Shown here: positions 30,501-39,970 of the stretch, piece after piece
How positions within the stretch are numbered: position 1 is the stretch's first letter
How the letters are laid out: the number at the start of each line of letters is the position of its first letter
The notes under the pieces: generated by a model
The model's input: only the letters and a program-made list of their open reading frames with translations
What the model was told of the DNA's origin: nothing
Database searches by the model: none
Translations under genes and position numbers: made by a program
Assembly: GCA_008690995.1 (NCBI GenBank)
Contig: VRMN01000003.1
Location: 1-64,000, forward strand
Source of the DNA: Porphyridium purpureum
Lineage: Eukaryota; Rhodophyta; Bangiophyceae; Porphyridiales; Porphyridiaceae
Reading direction: 5' to 3'
DNA: 64,000 nucleotides

Positions 30501-31687
30501 ACTTGAGGAATCGCGTTTGCGTGCCGAGGAAGTTCAGAGAGCGTGTCATGCAACTCCACCACGATATCCCGACAGCAGGGCACCGTGGAGCGGACACGAC
30601 GTATGCGTCTTTGATAACTCGCTTTTACTGGCCAAAGATGAAGCGAGACGTGAGCCGTTTTGTGAAGACTTGTCATGCATGCCAAGTGACAAAGTCTGAG
30701 AATCGGTCGTTTGGAAAGCTGAAGCCCTTGTCGATCCCAGAAGGACCTTGGGTCGACATTTCGATGGACTTTGTGACAGAGCTGCCTCGGAGCGAAGGCA
30801 GCTGTGATGCAATCATGACTGTGGTGGATCGCTATTCAAAGATGGCGCTGTTTATCCCGACGCGCAAGGACTTGACAGCAAAGCGTTGTGCTGACTTGTT
30901 CGTGAAGCACGTCGTGAGCCGTTTCGGATACCCCAAGTCAATTGTATCGGACCGAGATCCGCTGTTTACGTCAACGTTTTGGCAGCAGCTGAGCAAGCGG
31001 GTGGGCATGAAGTTGGCTATGTCTACCGCCAACCACCCGCAGACAGATGGCCAAACTGAGCGAGTGAACCGCGTGATTCGGGAAATGCTCAAGTTGATGG
31101 CGACGAATACTGGCTGGGTGCAAGACTTGCCGTTGTACGAGTTTGCGTACAACTCTGCACCAAGCAGTGCCACTGGATTCGCGCCGTTCAAAGTGGTGTA
31201 TGGAAGGGATCCTTGGTTTCCACCGAGCGAAGGGTGGAGGCCTGCGCGCGACGGACAGACGAAGGGCATGGCGGAGCACTGGTTTCGCCTGTGCAAAGTC
31301 CATGAAGAAGTCCGCGATAATTTGATCGAAGCCCAGGGGAGAATGCAGAAGTTCTTCGATCGACGCAAGGATGCCCGGGAGTTTCAAGTTGGTGATCAAG
31401 TGTTGATCACGGCGCCGCAATTGCGGCCGAACAAGAGTGATTTGGCGGCACAAAAGTTTCTTGGTCCGGTGCCTGTCATTGAGAAGGTAAGCTCGCATGC
31501 TTACCGAGTGATTTTGCCCGAGGGTGTGGCTTGTCATGATGTTTTTCCGATCCAGCATCTGAAGCCATACTATGGACGCGAAGACTACATGGCAGGGGAA
31601 AATGATGAAGAAGTACCCGACGACCTGCCAGCGTCCGATTCTGAGCCAGACTTGTTGAAAATTATCGAAGAGTCTGACTCTGAATGA
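27503..31687 (+). CDS. gypsy A2 Gag-Pol polyprotein
   Basis: One continuous frame of 1394 codons. In order: a Gag capsid region, a CCHC knuckle (CWNCGRPGHIARKC), an aspartic protease (DSGATDNFMS), reverse transcriptase (YLDDILVF), RNase H (ending near ADALSRKPE), an integrase zinc finger (H..H..C..C around GHRGADTTYASLITRFYWP) and an integrase core. An acidic C-terminal tail (DSEPDLLKIIEESDSE) closes it. There is no chromodomain. It is part of the mobile element. Confidence 0.93.
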   Translation: MEIDSETLGPRGPKEARLMRFDGKRDLLVVKTWLFQARKKILGRLLESIHPDDLEKRLLAERRAVDLASDYFEGEALHWWVLNCERYPQEIPTTWNDFAALVSARFTPQDSIRRARDKLTRLSQKGPAHAYVAAFQDAALVIPDLSDAEMMDRFVRGLKPEVRLEVYKRGVSTFAEAAQVAVVVDDAIHATRGVRDSSVRTPFFGRAAQEGPVPMELGHVQGQRRVRTELKCWNCGRPGHIARKCPEARKTMQQLEGDSLESKKRGARVERFLGQSEGKEARRRYETSRGGNGDRCGGLGKPRSGCPTPCGRNSSANQPVIKELGGMGAAMLLRVRGKVHKSDGEATFLIDSGATDNFMSVDFVQKSDGLKRKASWKRDHVTLADGSVLETAGEVSNVKFELSDGYSGAANFAICRIAGQDAILGMEWLKRENPVIDWQSGMLAYGEKKAWSMTQMLVPRKELRRLLKSQEVEECYLGVLKGREEPCSVERKEADSVRKMLKDFENLFEEPRGLPESRTVEHVIRLKDEKPVRVGRVYRLSPAELKVLRETLDDLLDKGFVQPSQSPFGAPVLFVKKKDGSMRMCVDYRALNDATVKDRYPLPNMDELLDRLGAAHCFSKLDLASGYHQLRVRGEDVPKTAFQTRYGQFEFRVMPFGLCNAPATFQRAMNELFADLLDKTVIVYLDDILVFTKDRQSHAEVLKEVLSRLQKAGYRLKRKKCSFFVSEVEYLGNIVGNGCVKMDPRKVEALRDWPVPKTVTELRSFLGMTNWFRRFVKGYSTVVAPLTSLLQNAKSKKQLIELGDEGKTAFENIVGMLTEAPVLALPDPEKPFEVYTDRSEVAVGGWLAQEGRPVAFTSRKLLDRETRYSSYEGELMAVIHCLREFRPYLYGAKFVLHTDHEALKHLMTQKELNGRQARWLDFLAEFDITIDYVKGKSNVVADALSRKPELHALEYQVRCDEFGAGFQAFVGSYSSDPDFGALMGNLPTHQGFRTEAGLLYLRNRVCVPRKFRERVMQLHHDIPTAGHRGADTTYASLITRFYWPKMKRDVSRFVKTCHACQVTKSENRSFGKLKPLSIPEGPWVDISMDFVTELPRSEGSCDAIMTVVDRYSKMALFIPTRKDLTAKRCADLFVKHVVSRFGYPKSIVSDRDPLFTSTFWQQLSKRVGMKLAMSTANHPQTDGQTERVNRVIREMLKLMATNTGWVQDLPLYEFAYNSAPSSATGFAPFKVVYGRDPWFPPSEGWRPARDGQTKGMAEHWFRLCKVHEEVRDNLIEAQGRMQKFFDRRKDAREFQVGDQVLITAPQLRPNKSDLAAQKFLGPVPVIEKVSSHAYRVILPEGVACHDVFPIQHLKPYYGREDYMAGENDEEVPDDLPASDSEPDLLKIIEESDSE

Positions 31688-31806
31688 CTTGGGAATTGTG
31701 AGAAGTTTGCTAGGCAGAGGTTTTCTCCCGGAGCGCGGGTTCCTCGAGCCAAGAATGCAACTTAGTTTGAAGTCTCGCCGAGACGTCGAGCCAAGAGGGG
31801 GGGAGA

Positions 31807-32099
31807 TGTTATCCGTTCGACCCCAGTCACCTAGAACGGTTCGGTTAATCCGAAACCGGTAAGCCGTTAAACCGGTAGACCGTTTAACCGTTTCTAGAAG
31901 CTTCTAGAGGTTCCAGAAACTTCTAGACGCGCGCAGAAATGCCAATGATTTGCATTGTCATTTCTCTTGGCGCCTTGCTGTCCCTGGCGGAAGTAAGGGT
32001 ATAAAAAGGCGACGCGCCTGCCCGGACTAGCCGGTCAGGTCTTGCTCGGAGACAGAAGAGGTAAGAAGAAGCAGAGTAAAAGGCACAGCATTGGTAACA
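31807..32099 (+). repeat. gypsy A2 3' LTR
   Basis: Identical by eye to the A2 5' LTR. A purine tract (AAGAGGGGGGGAGA) precedes it. Confidence 0.93.
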
Positions 32100-34898
32100 A
32101 TCTGCGTCAAGCTTCTCTCTGAGAAATATGTGAGTGGGTAGGATCTGCTTCCTCTCAGCCTCTGACAGGCTCTGCACACTCACGGGAGTGATAACCCCAA
32201 AGCCATACTTACTATCCAGTTGCGCAACCTCCTTGACGACCGCACGGACCGCTTTCAAGCCATGCTTTCGGAAAGCCGACATCAGACTCATGTTTGCTGT
32301 AAGACCCTTCTTATTCGCAGACAGCACAAAGGCTCGTCCTTTTTTGGCGTCCGCTTTGTGAGACTCTTCGTCATCCGCCCAGTCCTCACTGCTCTGCTTC
32401 CGCTTTCCGGTTTTGCTCCGATCATTCTTCTCTGTCCTTTTCTGTATTTCCACTATTTCCTTTTCACGCTGATCAATTTCGTCAATCCTGCGTTGCAGCT
32501 TGGCCACTTTCTCGGCGATGTCTTCTGCTCTCACAGAGCCGTTGGCTCGCGCCCTCTTTCCCGCCAGCTTCACCATGTGCTCGTCGATGTATGTCGCTGT
32601 GCTTGTTCTTGTCAGCGGATCAACAATGACCTCTGGCTCGCAACCGTTCCGACCACCTGACGTGCTCATGTCTGAAAGCCGCTGGTCGTTCAAAGCGCTC
32701 GGTGCAAGCGTGCTGCCTTGGTATTCTTGCCGAATCGCTGGACTTGCTTCGGGTGCTGTGGCGCGAGGCACAATCTGTGAGGCAGATGGAATAAAATGTT
32801 GCTGTCCAGGTCCTTGCGTGCTCGTCGGCGAGCGCGTCTTTGCGGTACCCAGCGGCGCTTGCATTCTAACAGTGAGCTGCGATCGCAGAGCTCTAACGTC
32901 TTGTTGCGGACTACTATAACTCTCCGCGGGGCTTTGTTCGGTTGGAATGCGCGTCTCAGTTCCGAGTGCCTCCTGCGCTGCATTACTGGCTACCTCTGCT
33001 GTGCACAGCTCTTCCAGGACTGGATCGCCTTGTGCTTGGCGCGCGTTCTCTTCTGCCGTTTCCACCGAGGCGTCGCCGTCCTCATCCGCTTCCACCACAA
33101 CAAGGTCGACATCTTCCTGTGCCGCTGCGTTCAGCTCCGGCCGATCTTGCTCATCGATTAGCAAGCCCTCCACGTCCTCTTCTTCGTCGTCATGCGGCTG
33201 GTCCTCAATATCTATGACGACACCACTCGCACTCTGTTGCTCAGCAATTTCGTTCATCCTGGATATAACGAAGTCTGGATGCGGTAACTGGTTCCACTTC
33301 TGTCGCGTGATGATGTTCTTTGTATTGAGGTTGTAGAACAGCCATGATCCGGCCAGGTTTAAGGTCGGACGCAGCGCGATGCATCCTGTCGTTCGTTCGG
33401 CCATTGTGCTGTCGACGCTCTTGCTGTGCGACTGGCAATAGTCTCCAAATCCGAGTGCTAGCTCCTTCTTCGCGTCAACCAGGCGCCCTGTCAGATCCTC
33501 ATATGGCGATCGCCCATCGTACTCTGGCGCAACGGAGCTTTTCATCATGTTTATGCGCTGCACTACATACTCAGCCAGGAACCCGGTTAGGCTCTTCGGC
33601 ATTCGGAATGGTAAGCCGCTCAGGACGCACCGCATTCGCTCTTTCACCATTCTGATGGCCCTTTCTGCGGGCTGGACAGCCTCGCCTGCGGCCAGTATGT
33701 CTGGGATCACACCATTGCTTTTCATCCAGTCAACTGCGGCCACAATTCCGCTCTCTGGGTCGCTGCGGATCTCGACAACTTTTGCACCGAAGCTTTTCAA
33801 GCTAGCGAACTGCTTATGCAACGCCTCTTGCAGATGATGAGCGCTCTTGCTCGTGACACGATCCAGCAATATATATTGCATGGGCTTACACACGCTCACA
33901 ACGAACACATAGCCGTCTACAAACATTAAGTCTGTGCGCAGTGATATTTCGCGACTCATCCGTGCTTGACAGGACTCCTGCTCGATCGGGCTTTTGTGGC
34001 CGGTGGCTCGTCCTTTTAGAACCGGTACCGCGGGGCCCCAGATTGTCTCCGCGCGATCTACGTCACGCGCGCTCACCTCGCAATTCATTATGCCGCCATT
34101 TCTCAGTGCGTCTCTCAAGTTTTTGAGTGACGGATATGCCATCCTGCGCGCCAAATCGCGCGCCGCTTTTGCGCTTGCCACCTGTCTCGGCGAAAAATCA
34201 TTTTCTCGTTCCGCAGCTGTTCCTTCGAGCAGCAGTGTTTTGCCTATGGTGATTGGGAGTGTGGTAGTGTAGATGTGGTCTGCGCGCGGACGGAACGTAA
34301 AGATGCTTTTATCGTAATAGAGTCTAAATGTATTAGACCTATCATGAAAGAGCACTTTATGCCCGTCAGCACGCAACCGTCCCAGGCTGAGTACGTTTCC
34401 GCAGACCTTGCGCGAAAGGTAGACAGTGCCAAACTCACTGTCCCCAATACATGCGATGCGCACTGGCTTTGCCGAATTGATGCCGTTCAACAATAGCGTT
34501 TTCGCTGCGCGCCTCGTGTTTTTCACGAGGTCACGGTCGCGAAAGACGTGGTCGCTGGAGCAACTGTCAATCCCGATTTCTCCTACTGCAAACGTCTCAC
34601 CTGTGCAGACAGTCGCGCGGTGCTGCTTTGGCAGCAACGCGCCGCGCCGTCAAATGTCGCTCCCCGACTCACTTCCACCTGTCGCCTCATCGTCGTCTAC
34701 GGCCACCATCGTAGTGCTGCGCTCTTTCTTCTTTGCCCTCAGGGCTTTCTTCATCTCTTCAACTTCCTGGCGAAGAGTGACCACCACGTTTGGTTCAGTG
34801 CAGTCCGATTTGAAGTGGCCCATCCTCTGGCAATTGTAGCAGCGCACCCGGCTCACATCCACCTTGCGCTTCACGGGTTTGCTGCCGGAATGAGGTTC
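32100..34898 (-). mobile_element. copia segment: end of gag, protease, integrase, start of reverse transcriptase region
   Basis: On the minus strand it starts with the CCHC knuckle of Gag (CYNCQRMGHFKSDC). A protease-like DSCSSDHVF and integrase follow (MFVDGYVFVVSV, ERAIRMVKERMRCVLSGLPF). A long Glu/Asp/Ser-rich linker then leads to reverse transcriptase. It is bounded by gypsy A2 and gypsy B. Confidence 0.88.
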
Positions 34899-35488
34899 TG
34901 TCACGAACCGTGCTGGCCCAGGACACCGCGGCACACCCAACAGCAAGCCAAGCGGCACACGCACGCACACAAGCTGGACAATCCACGCAACCAAGAGGAA
35001 ACACAAGACACCCGCAGTCAACTGGACCTGCGGCAGGCAGGAAACCCGGAACCAACGACGCTCACGCACGCTGCTCACACGCGAACAGCCAAGAGCACCC
35101 ACACACGGGACCGACAGAACCAACCAAGAGCAGACACACGGGAAAGACACAGCCAACCAAGAGCACACGCACGGAGCAGGCACAGCCAACCAAAAGCACA
35201 CACACGGAAGACGCGCGTAACGGGGGAACCAGGCGTCCGCTGCCCAACCGGGATCCCGTTCGGCCACACCTTACGGTGATCCGGGACCCGGGGAGGCGTT
35301 GTGGGCAGCCGGGGTTAGCCGGAGGAGGTTGCCTCACCTTTCGGCTTCAAACGGCCTATCACTCCTTTATCCGCCCCCGCCCACGTACCACCCCCGGATC
35401 CGCTTCCGCACAAGGACCGTCTAACGACGCCTTACCCCAGGGCATCCGCGAACCTTCCCCGTTAAACCCCCCGCTCGCTCGCTCGCGC

Positions 35489-35560
35489 TGTACTCCCGCC
35501 GTACCCCCGCCGTACCCCCGCTGTACTCCCGCTGTACCCCCCCTGTACCCCCCCTCCCTC
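35489..35560. repeat. 11-bp tandem array with GTAC cores
   Basis: About six units of the form TGTACCCCCGC, each with a GTAC core, spaced 11 bp apart. The second copy is at about 41682-41753 in the other LTR. Confidence 0.75.
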
Positions 35561-35743
35561 AACAGGTACCCAAGGCCCGAACACGCTTCCTTGAATACAC
35601 CTGTTTTTACTTAGATCCCCCTTAACCCTTCTGTCTCCCGACCCCCCTCTCCCCCCCCCTTGGTTGCCGACCCGCGCGTCCTTTTTATACCCATCGCGAC
35701 CACTGTACCCCCGAGGTACAGTGCCTTGCTGTCGCTGAGTCTA

Positions 35744-35761
35744 GAACCTTCCAGAAGGTTC
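35744..35761. promoter_or_regulatory. Perfect four-unit heat-shock element in the gypsy B LTR
   Basis: Reads GAA-cc-TTC-ca-GAA-gg-TTC. In element sense it is about 55 bp upstream of the TATAAAAA box. It is repeated at 41937-41954 in the other LTR. Confidence 0.87.
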
Positions 35762-36197
35762 CAGCCACCTCCTGGCTGTACACCCATTCCATACTGGGTG
35801 GTCATCGCGCGTCTGGTCCCTAAGGGAAGGGGCCTTCAGGCCTACCACGCGCCCCCTTGTACACCTACAGTACAGTGGGTCCGGCGCGACCAGGTATCCG
35901 GCCACGGACTATGGCTATTTTTAATCATTTCCTTAACACACGGGCTACTCCCGTGACATCCCACCCTCTCCGCTTCCCAATGTCAGGTATCACATGGTCC
36001 GAAGCTTCCGGAGAGTCACTTCATACTTACAGCACATGCCAATGCTTGACGCGTCCGGCATCCACGTCTCAAGCTCGATGTCGCCCGTGCACTGGCCATC
36101 GGCTTCGTGTGCCCGTCTTGGCATCGTAAGTACTCGAAGAGGACGTCCGTCCACGTGGCCCTCCACCCGGCCGGTGTGTCCGAGGTTCCGCCACTGG

Positions 36198-39100
36198 TCA
36201 CGCGTCACGGTAGGCAGCCACCATCATTGGTGGCAATGCGAGCTCAGGTTCCCACGTATCCCCACGTTTACCGAGTCCTCGCCATCTAACTCTGTACTCT
36301 CGGCATCCGCCCACAACCCGATCCCCGGCTATAGCCTCTATAGCCCAGCTGCCGTCTTCTCCTTGCAAGACTTGGGATCCACTTGCCTCAATGAGGTCCT
36401 TGTGGGCCCGAGCAAGCCGGTTCACGTGGACCAGCTTCCCGTCAGGATGGCCTTCACTGCACAGTACTGCGTGAACCCCGACCATTCTCAGGATGGATAG
36501 TGGTCCTACCCACGGCTTTTTCAGCTTGCGCCCTTCTCCTGAAGGCGGCGCCCAAACGTACACCACGTCGCCCGGCTTGAAGTCATGTTCCCTGACTCGG
36601 CGATCATAGTTCTTCGTGTACCGATCCTGTGCGATCTTCGCATTCTTATTGGCAATGGCGTGACATGCAGCAAGCTTCTTCGCGAGGTCATCTGCTTGTT
36701 CAACAGCTCTGGGTCCCGCCATACTTGCCCAGTCCCGCGCCGGCTCACCATACAACAGTTCAAACGGAGACATCTTCGTGGATGCATGCCGGGCTGTATT
36801 ATACGCATACACCATTACCGGCAACCAGCGATCCCAGTCTTTTCCGTTCGCACACACGTATGCCGACAACATTTGACACACTGTCTGGTTAAAGCGCTCC
36901 ACAACCCCGTTCGTCTGCGGATGGTATGCTGTCGTAAGCATACGTCCTACACCCAGATTTTCACACATTTTTGAAAGGATGTCGGCTACAAAGCCCGGTC
37001 CCCGGTCGGACAGCAGAGACTCTGGCGGTCCAAAATCGCACCCCCAACCGTCTAGGAAAACACGTGCCAGTGTAGCCGCAGTCTCATCCTTGACTGCATG
37101 GGCACGAACCCACTTTGTGAAGGCGTCCACCATGATTACCACTTTGCTGTGCCCGCGAGTTGTTGTCGGTGTGATACTCAGAACATCTATCGAGACAATC
37201 TCGAAACGTCTCACTGCGCGATAGACTTGCATGCGAGCCCTTCTCGGGGGCGCCTTTGTTTTCCTTGAAAAGCACTCATGGCAACAAAGAACAAACTGAC
37301 GAACATCTTCCGTCCAACCGGTCCACCAGTATCGTGCATCCGAGACCCGCTTTGCAGTCTTTTCTATTCCAAGGTGCCCTGAAAGTGGCGTGCTGTGATA
37401 CACATGCAGAACGCGCTGCACCAGAGCGTTTGGTATCACGACCCTGGACTCATCGCGAAGCATAGCCCAGATGACTCCATCCTCATCAACGGTGTACTCC
37501 GGGTACGTGTATTCGGGCTTGTCTGCTTTCAGATTCTTCAACTGTTCCTGAATGTCCGTGTCGTCTGCGTATGCAGCCACGATCTCTTCCATCGAAGGTG
37601 GTGTGTACGCATCGTTCGCTTCTGTATGCTCGCCAGTATGAAGCAGCAGCTCTCGCACTCCGGCCGATGTGACAGGGACCATACCCCCATCGGCCCCCGA
37701 AGCTGGACCCTGAATCTCTTCCTGCAGCATTTCAGCCAACCGAACTACCTGCTTCACTTCCTCATCCTCAACAGCATTCAGTCCAATGAGCTCGATTTCG
37801 CTCGTGTTGTTGAGAGTCTCAGACTTATTGCTCTCGCTCGCCACCCGAGCCTCTTCCCCATTCATACGTACAGCTGGACGCGAAAGCGCATCTGCCACTG
37901 TATTCGCCTTGCCCGGATGATGCTGAACCTGGAAGTCGAAGTCCTGTACCTTGAGAATCCATCGCGCAATCCGACCTTGAGGCTCCTTTTGCCTCATGAG
38001 CCAGCTCAATGCGCTGTGGTCAGTCATGAGCACGAATCGTTTGCCGTACAAGTAATGCCTGAAGTGCTCCATGGCTGCAATGGCGGCCAAGCACTCCTTC
38101 TCCGTCACGGTATAGTTCTGCTCGGCCGGTCTCAGAAGCCTCGAGTAAAATGCCACTGGACGATCGCCAGTACCCTCCCTCTGCGTCAACATTGCTCCCA
38201 AGCCAGTGCTAGAAGCGTCTGTCCACAGCGCATGCTCTGCTTCTGGGTCGTATGCAGCCAAAACCTTTCGATCTCCAGTTTCTGGATCACTGAGTGCTTC
38301 CCGAAGCGATAGAAACGCCTGACTCTGAGGCTCACCAAATCGTGCCTGCCAATCCGCCGAGTTCATAGGGTATTTCTTCCACTTGCTTCCTTTGGCGTTG
38401 ATTTGAAGCCCCTTCATAGCATCCCTAAGAGGTCTGCAGACTTCCTCAAATCCCTCGATAAAATTGCGGAACCACCCCACGAGCCCAATGAACTGCTGCA
38501 GTTCCTTTGCATTCCTCGGCTCCTGCCATGCTCGCACAGCCTCCGTCTTCCTCTGGCTCGGCCTTATACCGTCCAGGCCGATATCATGTCCAAGAAACTC
38601 GACCCTTAAAGCCCCAAATCTGCACTTCGACAATGAGAACACCAAGCCCGCAGCGCAGAATTGCTCCAGCACCCGCTGCAGCGCTTGCAAGTGCTCTTCA
38701 AACGTCTTTGTCCCGATTGCCAAATCATCAATGTAAACCAATGCATTCAGGTACCTGAGCGGGCCCAGGACCGTATTTGTCAATCGCTGGAAGGTACTTG
38801 GGCTATTACAGCAACCCTGAGGCAATCGGCAGTATTGAAACAGCCCGTCCGGAGTGATAATCGCTGTCAATGGTCGGCTCTCGGGGGCCAGAGGGACCTG
38901 GAAGAAGCCATCCTTCAGATCCAGGATACTCTTGAACTTCCACGATGCAAACCAGTCGATCATCTCTCCCACGTCCGGAATGGGATATCGATCTTTGACA
39001 GTCGCATCATTAAGCGTTCGGAAGTCTGTCGTCAGACGCCAGCCGCCATTCGGCTTCTTGACCATGACATTCTGGCTCGACACATCTGACAAACTCGGCT

Positions 39101-39935
39101 CCAGCACTCCTCGGGCGACCAGCCCTTGCACCATCTCGCGCTCAGCCTGCGTCACTGCAGGAGCCCTGCGACGTAACCTTGCCCTGGGGAGATCCTCCAA
39201 ACGCTCTGCCTTGATGCGGATCGTATGCTCGACGAGGTCTGTCTTACCCAGCTCCGGCCGGAAGAGAACCCAAAACTTCTTCAAGAGCCCTTTCATCTCC
39301 CTGCTTTGCGCTTCATCCAAATGCTCAAAGATCTTGGCTTCAATGGTAGTACAAACAGCCTCGTTGTGACCCGCATACTTTTCTTCGAGGGCCTGGATTC
39401 GCTTCTTCACTTCTGCTCCATCAGCAATATAGTGCACCGCCTCCAACTGCACCGTGGGTTTGGCTTCCTCATACATCGATCCCAGGATCCTGTGTCTTTC
39501 CAGGCATGTATGACACACGGCTTCCTGTGCACTGGAAATTTCTCGGTTGACAAAAGTAATCCATCCGCCCGAGCGTAGGCCCAGACCCTTTCCCGGGATC
39601 AAGTAACTGACATGCTTGGCAAGAAAACGCATTCCCAGTATGAGATCAGGTCCGAGGTTCCTCATAATCCGGACGCTTTCCTCCGACTGAATTCCCTCAC
39701 CAACCCAAATTATGGCAACGCTCTCCTCGGCCTCCCCCAACACCTCATTGGTTGGGCCCAATGCCTGTGTGTGGGTCTTTCTGCGAAGAAGCCCAAGACG
39801 GTCAGCCAAATCGTCGTTCATCCACGTGGATAAAGCCCCCGTATCAACCAGCGCAGTAGTCCGAACCTTCAGACCTCCCCATTCAGCCTGTACGTCTATC
39901 CACGGATACGAGCCCAGTGGGACTGCCTCCGACAA
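36198..39935 (-). CDS. gypsy B Pol polyprotein with chromodomain
   Basis: About 1245 codons. In order: an aspartic protease (ALVDTGALSTWM), reverse transcriptase (VYIDDLAIGT), RNase H (LWTDASSTGLGAML), an HHCC zinc finger (GHLGIEKTAKRVSDARYWW) and an integrase core (VDAFTKWVRAHAVKDE, LSDRGPGFVAD, YHPQTNGVVERFNQ). The last 50 residues form a chromodomain (EYRVRWRGLGKRGDTWEPE). Chromodomains steer integration toward particular histone marks. It is part of the mobile element. Confidence 0.93.
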   Translation of the reverse strand: MSEAVPLGSYPWIDVQAEWGGLKVRTTALVDTGALSTWMNDDLADRLGLLRRKTHTQALGPTNEVLGEAEESVAIIWVGEGIQSEESVRIMRNLGPDLILGMRFLAKHVSYLIPGKGLGLRSGGWITFVNREISSAQEAVCHTCLERHRILGSMYEEAKPTVQLEAVHYIADGAEVKKRIQALEEKYAGHNEAVCTTIEAKIFEHLDEAQSREMKGLLKKFWVLFRPELGKTDLVEHTIRIKAERLEDLPRARLRRRAPAVTQAEREMVQGLVARGVLEPSLSDVSSQNVMVKKPNGGWRLTTDFRTLNDATVKDRYPIPDVGEMIDWFASWKFKSILDLKDGFFQVPLAPESRPLTAIITPDGLFQYCRLPQGCCNSPSTFQRLTNTVLGPLRYLNALVYIDDLAIGTKTFEEHLQALQRVLEQFCAAGLVFSLSKCRFGALRVEFLGHDIGLDGIRPSQRKTEAVRAWQEPRNAKELQQFIGLVGWFRNFIEGFEEVCRPLRDAMKGLQINAKGSKWKKYPMNSADWQARFGEPQSQAFLSLREALSDPETGDRKVLAAYDPEAEHALWTDASSTGLGAMLTQREGTGDRPVAFYSRLLRPAEQNYTVTEKECLAAIAAMEHFRHYLYGKRFVLMTDHSALSWLMRQKEPQGRIARWILKVQDFDFQVQHHPGKANTVADALSRPAVRMNGEEARVASESNKSETLNNTSEIELIGLNAVEDEEVKQVVRLAEMLQEEIQGPASGADGGMVPVTSAGVRELLLHTGEHTEANDAYTPPSMEEIVAAYADDTDIQEQLKNLKADKPEYTYPEYTVDEDGVIWAMLRDESRVVIPNALVQRVLHVYHSTPLSGHLGIEKTAKRVSDARYWWTGWTEDVRQFVLCCHECFSRKTKAPPRRARMQVYRAVRRFEIVSIDVLSITPTTTRGHSKVVIMVDAFTKWVRAHAVKDETAATLARVFLDGWGCDFGPPESLLSDRGPGFVADILSKMCENLGVGRMLTTAYHPQTNGVVERFNQTVCQMLSAYVCANGKDWDRWLPVMVYAYNTARHASTKMSPFELLYGEPARDWASMAGPRAVEQADDLAKKLAACHAIANKNAKIAQDRYTKNYDRRVREHDFKPGDVVYVWAPPSGEGRKLKKPWVGPLSILRMVGVHAVLCSEGHPDGKLVHVNRLARAHKDLIEASGSQVLQGEDGSWAIEAIAGDRVVGGCREYRVRWRGLGKRGDTWEPELALPPMMVAAYRDA

Positions 39936-39970
39936 TTCTTCAGATTCCGGGGGGCCTTCGCATCCCCCCG

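Larger units (their letters stand above)
26642..32099 (+). mobile_element. Ty3/gypsy element A2, nested in copia
   Basis: 5458 bp with two 293-bp LTRs (26642-26934 and 31807-32099) that look identical. A perfect 5-bp target duplication ATCTG (26637-26641 and 32100-32104) flanks it. It is close to A1 throughout but is a distinct variant: both of its LTRs share small differences from both A1 LTRs, so the two came from different source copies. Gag-pol reads as one long frame. It looks whole and recent. Confidence 0.95.
34899..35958 (-). repeat. gypsy B 3' LTR
   Basis: 1060 bp, ends TGTCAC...GTGACA. In element sense it holds a heat-shock element (35744-35761), an inverted GTAC-containing repeat (35701-35723), a TATAAAAA box (35682-35689) and an 11-bp GTAC array (about 35489-35560). 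A 234-codon open frame on the plus strand inside it is low-complexity and probably not a gene. Confidence 0.93.

Noticed and set aside
35489-35560. Repeat array considered as CRISPR or minisatellite gene control
   Set aside because: Units are 11 bp with no spacers, and the context is eukaryotic LTR sequence; CRISPR is excluded.
34910-35614. 234-codon plus-strand open frame in the gypsy B LTR, with a near-identical copy at 41091-41807
   Set aside because: Low-complexity product (Thr/His/Ser/Pro repeats) antisense to the element and present only because the LTR is duplicated.
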